64,000 nt of DNA, taken from positions 682,001 through 746,000 of the forward strand of contig NC_068577.1 in assembly GCF_025698545.1 (NCBI RefSeq), written 5' to 3'. The notes beneath the pieces were generated by a model. That model was not told the DNA's origin. It saw nothing but the letters and a program-made list of their open reading frames with translations, and did not search any database. This stretch comes from Gossypium raimondii. Its lineage: Eukaryota > Streptophyta > Magnoliopsida > Malvales > Malvaceae. Position numbers and translations under genes: made by a program. Of the stretch, positions 55,901 through 64,000 are shown in pieces (the stretch's first letter is position 1; every line of letters begins with the position of its first letter).

Positions 55901-58676
55901 GAATAATTTATCTACTGTAAGTTGATCAATTTCTTATAACTATCAAGATATGCATTGCCTTATAAATGCTGATGTTTAAATAATACATGACAAAATTAAC
56001 TTTAACACCTGCTTCTTTTTACTTTTATTATCTCAGGAAAACCATGCATGGAGGTCAAGAACAAGAAGGTGGAAGCTATGGGATGGTAATACCGACTTGT
56101 AATAAATTCAGTAGCACCTCACTGGCAATTAAAACGAGAAAAATATCTCTATTATTAAAGAATCAATTCCATGTTTTGTGACTTATTCAACCAAATATTC
56201 TCTCAAACCTAGATCACATGAGATATCAAAGCATGTTTGTCTTTTCAGAAAATAGATTAAGATACGACACCCCTGCCCCCCAAGAAAAAATAAAAATATA
56301 TACATCTCTTAAAAATCTATGTAGGATGTAGGTGTGTGTCGCCTTACAAAAGTTTCAGGGTGTTTTTTTGGAACCTTGTAAACTCAAAGCTACTCAAAAC
56401 TAGTTTTGCCCCTCTACTATATTTCGGTGTCCATGAATTACAATGATTGAGTTACATAAACTGACAGCAGTGCTATACTTGACACGCAACAACCTTACAA
56501 CAATAAAACAATTTCAATCCGAGGTTCAAACAATTCATTGTTTATTGAATTGAGACTTTGATTTCCCTATTTCTTAGGTCAATAAGTCGCCCTATCACAA
56601 TTGAAGAAATTCTTTATACAAGTCTCTATTATCTACATGCATAAATAAGAGCTCTTACCTTCATTTTCTCCTGCAACTTTTTAGGATCAACTTGCTCCCT
56701 GTCTGTAAAAATGTCTAGTGAAGCCATTGATGCCATAGCAAGCTGTCCTATATATTCCTCAAAAAGTTCACTACCAAAAAGCATTGCAAATATCGCTGCA
56801 GGATCTATAATTGCTTCACTGCAAGTAAACAAAGCCATCAAATAAAATCCATAGAGAATTATACTTTTAAATTTTTTTAGACAGCCTATGAACATAGAGA
56901 TTTATAAATTAATAGAATAAAAAGAGGAAACTAACGCCGAGATTCCTGATTTCCCATAGGCATCATATGCTTGTCGTTGTGTCGGATCACTTAATACTTG
57001 GTAGGCCTCTCCCAACACCTGAGCAGAACTTAAAAAATAAGAATTCTCAAGAAAGATTCAGAACCAATATTGAGGTCAAGAACAGATACAATGAACACGA
57101 CAAGGATAAAAACTGAAGCAGCTATACCTGATACAATATTCAGAAGACTGACTATATAACTGTATGGTTAAATAATTTTGGTCTTCAGTTTTTTGCTCTT
57201 ACTGAGGATATTTCCATATGGTCTTAATTAAAGCATATTAAAAATAATATAATTCATACTGCTAACCTTGTATGGTGCAAAAGGGCTTAGGTTTGTTGTC
57301 ATTGTTCAACAAGAACACTAAGATTCAGAGACAGGATAATTATTCTTTACGCAAACAGCTTTCAAGAATTTTAAAAACAATAGCAGACAACTAAACAATT
57401 TGTGACTTGATAATGAAGGTGATTAATTCTGGCTCGATTATGACAATAGAACTTTTAAGTAAAAGTCCAAAAAAGAAGTTATGCAGAAATTGAACTTCAT
57501 TTTGAGGTTTAAATTGACCTTTTATTTCTTCAAGAGTACAAAGCACACAAATTATGGAGTTACGTGATACAAAACAGCCATTTACACAAGCGTAAAAAAC
57601 TGTAAATAGATTAACGGTATTCATGTTACAACGCATGGCCTTCCTGATGAGAATTCCATTTTCCAAACACAGTCTACTTTATTCTGCTCTTAAATAAATG
57701 GCATATAGAAAGTCGTACCAGCTTTGGCAGTGTCACACGAGTTTGTGATGCTGAATGTGATTTGCAGGTAGGGATGATACTAATTGCAAATACTAACAAC
57801 AGACTACTAGAAGATGAACCCATTATTTTAACCATCAAATTTTCTATGTGATAACTGCTGAACATATAAAAAAATGTAGGACTTACCTGAAAATTCTGTG
57901 CTGCTAGAGGATCATTGGGGTTTTTATCAGGGTGAACCTGCCGTGCCTGCATACAAATAAATAAAAAAAGTGTAAAGCTTTTATCTTAAAAGACCATGCA
58001 CCATAAACTGAAAAGTTAAACGCTAAATAAAGACCATAGCGAAAATTCTTAGGACCGAGTAAATAACTGCCAGAGAAATCGACATTAAGGGTAGGGATTT
58101 TTTCAGACGGATCTACCAGCAGGGACAGCGCCAGGGGCAGGCACTGCCTAGGCCCCAAAATAGTGAAATGCTAGTTTAGTCCCTCCAAATTTATAAATTT
58201 TAAAGTTAATACAAAATAAAGTTCCAGTTTATCCCCAAAAAGAATTTATAACTCAATTCTATATTTCCAAAAATGGTGAAATATTAGTAGTTTAGTCCCT
58301 CCAAAAATTATAAATTTACAACTTAATAGTAAAACTACATTTTGACCCCTCACAAAAAGTTATAGTTTAATTCTGGTCCGCAATAAAAAAAAGTTTCAGG
58401 CTTCGTCCCTCTCTAGTCTCTACCACCATTAAATCTGAAAAAAGATGACCTAATCTAGCTGAAAAAAGATGATCATACGTAAAGGTAACTCTGATTATTA
58501 AGATCAAAGATAATTTTCAAACGGATCTACAAACATTAAAACTGCAAAAATAAAAACCTAATTAAGCTGAGGAGAGAGAAATAAACCACCTTGATGTAAT
58601 AAGCTTTCTTGATTTCAGCCTCTGTAGCAGAAGGGCTGACCCCTAGAACATCGTAGTACTCCGTCTCCTTCACCAT
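52969..58676 (-). CDS. DNAJ10: DnaJ (J-domain) protein with DnaJ-X domain, DNAJ10 type
   Basis: Ten exons on the minus strand: 58676-58590, 57946-57887, 57018-56936, 56818-56659, 55668-55539, 54917-54759, 54536-54358, 54262-54182, 54108-53947, 53070-52969. The frame is continuous and gives 400 residues, like Arabidopsis DNAJ10 (At1g76700). The J domain is at 1-70 with HPD at 34-36 ([13 protein letters not shown]). It lacks the Gly/Phe-rich and zinc-finger modules, so it is a class C J protein. The middle (about 75-320) is the plant DnaJ-X domain ([34 protein letters not shown]). The Ser-rich tail ([14 protein letters not shown]) ends [18 protein letters not shown]. Role: stimulates an Hsp70 partner; the client is unknown. 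Intron 9 contains a family-C element. Divergent from the small gene at 61.7 kb. Confidence 0.93.
53489..53837. repeat. Family-C MITE, intact ends with 9-bp target duplication (Mutator-like)
   Basis: Ends GGTAAAAGTACCACAGAAG and, inverted, GGTAAAAGTACTATGAAGG. The element is flanked on both sides by the identical 9-mer GGTAACAGC (53480-53488 and 53838-53846). A 9-bp duplication is the mark of Mutator superfamily insertion. Non-coding, 349 bp, within intron 9 of the DnaJ gene. Confidence 0.85.
58150..58430. repeat. Dispersed AT-rich repeat in intron 1 of the DnaJ gene
   Basis: Two internal near-copies of GTGAAAT..TAGTTTAGTCCCTCCAAA (at about 58165 and 58275) and the phrase GGCTTCGTCCCTCTC. Related phrases occur at 12640-12905 and 45781-45960. 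Confidence 0.5.
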
Positions 58677-61600
58677 TCCCGATCGACGACAACTTGCAGT
58701 GTTCTCTTTTTCTTTTTCTCTACTACAAAACTTTCAATCGACTTCTTTTTAAAGAAATACAGTAGTCTTTATTTTTGGGGAAAAATAAAGATAATATTAA
58801 TTTCGATGGAAATGAGGTAAAAAAGAAAAATAATGGAGGAAACGTAGTATACAAAATCTAAAGCCGCGTATTCGACGTAACTCCACGCGCTGACCCCTTT
58901 GATTCTTTAGCGTTGACTAACCTTCAACCCGCCGCTGATTTTTGGTTAAATTTTGCTATTAGTCTCTGTACTTTACGAAAATAGTATATTTAGTCCTTAC
59001 ACCTCAAAATGGTCAATTTTAGCCTCTTTACTTTTCAATTTTTGAAATTTTAGACTTCATTCAAACAGTTACAGTTAAATCTGTATGGTTAAACTCAATT
59101 AGTTGTCTTTTTACTATGTTTACAATATTCAATTTTGCAATATTTATTTTTATTTAAATTTTTATTTTAAGTTATTTCACATAATAAGATCTAACGTTTC
59201 ATTTAACAGATAAATTAAATATTTTAATAAAAACGACCTTATTAATATAATATTGATTATTTGATATGTAATCGTAATGTTTTAAAGTTTAAGGACCAAT
59301 TTAAAATGAGACTCATAGTTTGAACATGTATGATGCAATTAATTAAAAAAATCTCGGTATATAAATTTAAAAAGAGAAAAAAGAATCTCTCAGGTCTAGA
59401 ACAGAGCTCTCTCCTTCTAGGCCTTACATTTCATTTGGTGTTCTCCTATTTGCAGGTTTGATTTCTAGATTTTCTTTTCTCGGTTCCTTTGCTTTGATTC
59501 GATTTTTGTATTTATTTTATTATTTGAAAAGATTTCTGGTAATTGGTGGCCTTTGATTTAAAGAAAAGCCTTTGCTTTCCTTGTAGCTTCTCTTTGCGGC
59601 TGACTGGTCTTTTGAATTCTTTGATGGAAACTTTTTAACAAAATCGAACGTATGCGTTATCTATTTCTGAAAGATGTAATCTTGAAAACGCGAAATAACC
59701 TAGCATGTTTTTCAACTTTGAATTTGTAGCTTTCTTCGAAACTCTAAATGAGTTGTTTTGTAATCCTATTGAGTTCACTTCAATTAGCTTTGTTAATTAC
59801 TTGATTTTGTATTGTTACATCGATGGTAAGAGTTAGAGCAAGTAATTGAATTGTTCCAATTGAATTTGGGTGAATGATTTTTGTATTGAAAACAAAAAAT
59901 TTAAACTGCATATTATTTGATTAGATTGGGATGAATAAGTTTAATGTTTTTTATTTGGATTAATTAGTTGCTCTTTGTAGTCAATTTATACCCTAAGTTA
60001 CTCGGTTTTCTCTTTTTCATTGAAATATAATATTCTGATATATTTTGTGACAAATAAGTCACAAAAATTTATTAGATACTCGGCTCGAGCTCGATCAAAC
60101 ACCTACTTTTAAGCTCGGGCTCGGCTTGAGACATAATTGAGCTACTCGAGTTCGTGCTCAATTAAGCAAGTTTACTAATTTTGTGCTTAAGCTCGAGCTC
60201 AGCTCGATGATTAAGCTTAAGGTTAATAATATATATTAAGGGCAATAATGTAATTTAATAATATAAAAAATATGAAAAGTTCAATAAGGCTCGTGAGCTG
60301 TTCGAGTCAAGTATTATTAAGCTGGAATTCAGCTCAATCGATAGCTTGAGCTCAGCTCGATAATTGCCGAATCAAGTTCGAAGTTTTTTCAAGTTGAACT
60401 CAAATAGCTTGTGAGTATCAGTGTGTCATTTACACCCCTATATCTAACTATCTCTCTCAGTTATTAAATGAAGCATTTCCTTCATGAAAATGTAAAGAAA
60501 GGCAAAAAATATTGTATCATTCTAAATCCACTAACCTGAATATTCTGCTATACATTTGCTTTCTTTCTCTTCAAGCACCTATTTTCAAAGAAGAAAAATG
60601 TTTTTTAGTCAACCTATTTCTGGTGATTTCAATTATTACTGCTGTCATATTGTTGCCTAAAAATGTTGGCATAGTTGGCCATGAGTTAAGTAGGAGCAGT
60701 GGCCTTGAAATGTTCATTCTTGAAAAGGTCCAACAATTGGGCGTGGCTTTAGGTGAAATTGAAGGCTCAACAGAAGATGAGCGAGATTAAGCAAAATTCC
60801 TGATCATACAACGCAACTGCTCAAGTTTTAAGTTTGCTACTTTCTAGGAGATCAGCGTAGGTTTGAAGATTTATTTCTATCCACTAAATGATTATGGTCA
60901 TTGTGATAGGTTCTTGTAACTTTTTGTATATGTAACTGTAGGATGAGATAGTGACATATAAGCATGCGATAAAGGGTTCTAACTTTTTGTATCTTGTACT
61001 AAAACTGAAGATCATGGCACATAAGCATACCATATTAGGTTGTAACTTTTTGTATATTTAATTGTAAGGTTAGATAAGGCCTATAAACATGCCATATTGT
61101 ATAGAACAATTTATGTTTCGAGCTATTCTGGTTATAGTTGGAATGTATATGTTAGTATAGTGCTTGTCCTTATTTGATCATTCTGTTTCGAACGTTTTGT
61201 AAATTATCTTTTGTAGAGGCTTTAGCATACTGCAGGTAAGCGATCCTGTCCGCCATGTCCACAAATCTCTTCTCACGTTCAATTTTTGAAAAGGTTTTGG
61301 CTCGAATGCTTTGAATTTTAGCTTGGTTTGATGTTATCTAACATACCTTAGAATTCAAAATTTGAAATTTGCATCAGTTAATTATCAAAATTTGATATAG
61401 GTGAATGAAATAATTTTGCCATGTTATAGTTTCCCCCAACTACTCTGGTCTGTGGTTCTTACCTGAATTGTTGAAGTATTTGGCCTTAGTTGCTGATATT
61501 CTTTGCTATGGCTAAACCCATAGAAAATAGAAAAAATATGTTTACAAATAGCTATGGTACTTTGTTCTTTGTTTGCTCCATTAGTTGAAATGGTTGAATA

Positions 61601-61680
61601 AAAATTTCTGAAGATTTTTCGTTACTTCGAAACATCTTTTTGTTGGTGGATGCTTATTTACTGTTATTATGTTAGTTACA
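58677..61680. other. Divergent promoter region and leader/introns of the small downstream gene
   Basis: About 58944-59347 is a GGTTAAATTTTG-family repeat. About 59400-59460 (CTCTCTCCTTCTAGG..TTTGCAG|GTTTG) may be a non-coding first exon of the small gene with a long leader intron. About 60056-60440 is a GAGCTC-rich repeat. An open frame at 60582-60790 has no recognised homology. These calls are tentative. Confidence 0.4.
60056..60440. repeat. GAGCTC/CTCGAG-rich dispersed repeat
   Basis: Many short direct and inverted copies of GAGCTCG, GCTCGA and CAGCTCGAT over about 385 bases, unlike the surrounding AT-rich DNA. This composition is known from dispersed plant repeats. The class is not determined. 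Confidence 0.55.
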
Positions 61681-61706
61681 GAGGCTTAACGATTAAAAGA
61701 GAAAGA

Positions 61707-62028
61707 ATGGAAACACAAAAGAGCCAGGCCGAGAAACAAGCGACGATGGCTTCATGTAGAAAGAAAAAGAATGAAGAAGCCACCTTCCTTGAAGACTTGA
61801 AGGATCACATTGACGAGTTTGTTAATGCATCAATGGATGAGCATAAAACTTGCTTTAAGAAGACCATCCAAAAGGTTCTTTCCTTTGTTTTTTGTTTCGC
61901 TCCCATTGTACATTTGGCTAAAGTTCAGTTTTTGGTTTATTTTTTCTTTTTTCCAGATGTTTGGAATGTCAAAAATTGTAGCTGAAAGGAATGCTGCTGA
62001 ATCAAAGGAAACAACAGTATCAAAATAA
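61707..62028 (+). CDS. Small Lys/Glu-rich protein, unidentified
   Basis: Two coding exons, 61707-61874 and 61957-62028, with donor AAG|GTTCTT and acceptor CCAG|ATGTTT. Product 79 residues. The probable 5' exon boundary is at 61681 (TTACAG|AGGC). The protein is highly charged and helical: METQKSQAEKQATMASCRKK at the start, a central LEDLKDHIDEFVNASMDEHK, and MFGMSKIVAERNAAESK after the junction. No membrane segment or signal is seen. I do not recognise a named family. The clean intron and amphipathic composition argue for a real gene. The upstream start cannot be fixed without a transcript. Confidence 0.55.
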
Positions 62029-63371
62029 AGTATGTTCATCTTTAATAGCATGATATGTAGTAGCATGATTTGGTTTACCCTTTATTTAAAACAAAGCCTT
62101 TGGTACTTTTTGATCATATGTTCATCAAATACCTCTTTTGTCGTTTGAAATTTGGTTATCAATATTTGCTTTTTTTATTATATGTCTTACTATGTTCGTT
62201 CCACTGTAAATGAATTTTGGTTTCAGTATAGTTTGTGACAAATAGAGGGGCAAATCATATTTTTTAGGTTAAGTTTTTGCTATTAGTTCCTGTATGATGT
62301 ATAAGCTGTGGATTTAGTCCACGTAGTTTAATTTGGTCATTTTATTTCTTGTATTTAATGAATTTTAAAATTTCAGTCATGACTAAGCGATAGTTGTTAC
62401 ATTCATTAAACTATGTTATTGCTAAACATTTTATGCAGCAATTATGTTATCACGTGTAAAATGTAATGTCAACTTGTTATTTTCACATGTTTAATTATGA
62501 AAATACCAGCGAATGGATTTAATTGTTGTCACTTGTGTGAAATTTTAAAATTAAAAGTGTAAGGATGAAGAAAAAACATAGCAGTTAACTCATGTATTTA
62601 ATGGATTAATAGCAAAATCTTGACACAAATGACGATTTAGCTTTTATCCTCGTAAAAATATTTACTACAATTTAAAAGAGATTTTAGTCAATTTCTAATT
62701 GAATTAATATTCAGTTAATACCAACTCATCTGGCACATTATAGATATATAGATTTAAACTAACCATTGTAAATTTAAACCAACCAAAAAAGTAAAATTAG
62801 TCATTAAATTATTAATAAATTTATAATTTGGCCATTTAATTTTAAAATATACAAAATATTTTTAAATTATTTGAAAGTTTTCATTTAAATCATTGATTGT
62901 TAAAATTAATATTATTTGATTTGATTTTCTCTACTTGCTGCGTTTGCACCAAAGGTCTTCTGCATTTTCTCTTTTATAATTTTTTTATGAAATAATTTTG
63001 AACATCACAAATCTGTGAATCAACGTCTAAATAGTTTTATTTTTAATTTTCAACATTAATTGCTAGATTGACTTGAATTTAAATTATATTATTCTATTGG
63101 TTGATAAATAATGATCCATTATATCGATCATTAAATTATTATTTAAAACTCGTTAATCAAATTTTTTAAAAATTAATCTAATAACTTAAATAAAAATTTC
63201 AAATAATTAAATTACTTAAAAAGGACGAATTTTTTAAAATAATTCATTAATTATTTAGCGGGTATTCAACCATTAAGAAGTGGATCGAGTGTCCCCACCG
63301 ACTCTACTAACGTAAAAAAAGAAAAACCACGCTAATGGAGAAGCTCCTGCCACGTCTCCGTGTCAGAAACC
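62029..63371. other. Intergenic AT-rich region with a repeat element
   Basis: About 62277-62624 is a GGTTAAGTTTTTGCTATTAG family element whose right end carries the inverted AATAGCAAAATCTTGAC. The rest is AT-rich. The last ~100 bases are the leader of the next gene. Confidence 0.5.
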
Positions 63372-63659
63372 ATGGCCATCTCTCATGTTCCATATTACTT
63401 GTCAAAATTGCCTTCTCCATTGTTCAATTGCCGTTTGGCGGCCAAGAGAATCTCAGAATTTTCCATGGAGAATCCGCAACACTCTGAAGGTTTCTCTCTC
63501 TTTTCCTGATCTTCTTCTTTCATATATCATCTATAATTCTTGTGTTTACTGATATATGAATTATGGGTTTTCTTTTTGTAAAGGCAAAGAAGCATGTGAA
63601 TCCAATCCAACCAACGTGAAGCGTGTATCCGACGATATAATGCCTCACCTTCTTAACTT
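63372..63659 (+). CDS. Start of a gene continuing past the window (two exons)
   Basis: Exons 63372-63489 and 63584-63659 (donor GAAG|GTTTCT, acceptor AAAG|GCAAAG, next donor TT|GTTAGT). They encode 64 residues and part of the next codon: MAISHVPYYLSKLPSPLFNC at the start, then a plastid-transit-like basic stretch and KRVSDDIMPHLLNL at the end. The last phrase resembles the beginning of plant NTF2-like/DUF2358 proteins, but too little is present to be sure. 63660-64000 would be intron. Confidence 0.5.
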
Positions 63660-64000
63660 GTTAGTTTTCTCTCAACTTCATTGATTTTCCTTTTAAACTG
63701 TTGCTGCAATTTATTTATATAAACTATAAAACAAAAACAGTTTGAAAATTGAAGTCGTCTGATTTTGTTTCTGTACCCAAATCGATCCATAATCTCAGCA
63801 TATTAAACTACTAAGAGCAAAGATGTATGAACATTTACTTCGCTACATTAATCATTCACCTTCTATAAGTCGGTAAAATAATCACGGAAAATTGGCACTA
63901 AAACTGTACTTTGTTGAGTGGAAAAATGGAGAGATAAGAGGAGAGAGCGGAAAGTGGGAGGAAAACAAATTTAGATTGTGCTTTGTTAAGAACAAAGCGA
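63660..64000. other. Intron or flank at the window edge, nothing recognised
   Basis: AT-rich with no open frame of note. Confidence 0.4.

Noticed and set aside
60582-60790. Coding exon with a hydrophobic segment upstream of the small gene
   Set aside because: It has no recognised similarity and no convincing splice link to the 61707 exon. Left as unassigned.

Overview
This is a gene-rich stretch of a flowering-plant (eudicot) nuclear chromosome. The evidence is AT-rich intergenic DNA, short exons with GT-AG introns, and plant-specific protein families (an S-domain receptor kinase, a DUF1118/RIQ thylakoid protein, a CIP7-like protein). The intergenic DNA is full of small AT-rich inverted-repeat elements whose style resembles that of cotton and relatives (Malvaceae). 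That family placement is an inference from the repeats and was not checked. All exon joins below were read by eye from splice sites and reading frame; there was no transcript evidence.

Layout. 1396-3828 (+): intronless S-domain receptor-like kinase. 3954-4627 (-): RIQ/DUF1118 thylakoid protein, convergent with the kinase. 6040-8512 (-): intact quinone-oxidoreductase-like gene. 10394-13364 (-): its tandem copy, damaged at the first two exons. 13763-15905 (+): plastid-type alpha/beta hydrolase, divergent from the damaged copy. 17776-20603 (+): conserved WD40/propeller-like protein. 24244-29448 (+): CIP7-like protein. 30334-37933 (-): TPR + MYND + SET (SMYD4-like) protein. 38877-47883 (-): SEC23, the COPII coat GAP. 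52969-58676 (-): DnaJ protein of the DNAJ10 type. 61707-62028 (+): small 79-residue protein, unidentified. 63372 to beyond the edge (+): first two exons of another gene.

These are mostly unrelated housekeeping and signalling genes, each with its own promoter; there is no operon or gene cluster. SEC23 (ER export), DNAJ10 (chaperone), RIQ (thylakoid grana and light-harvesting organisation) and the SMYD4-like and CIP7-like proteins act in different pathways.

The more interesting material is structural. A tandem duplication has one copy decaying through a deletion that fused exons 1 and 2. A non-canonical GC-AG intron is kept in both copies. Inverted-repeat elements sit in introns, one with a perfect 9-bp target duplication. 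There is a strong foldback near 52.3 kb, and CT microsatellites lie directly against two splice donors of one gene. Two truncated LINEs and one or two LTR-retrotransposon remnants lie in introns and gaps. I saw no CRISPR array, no rRNA or tRNA gene I could support, and no clearly novel multi-gene system.
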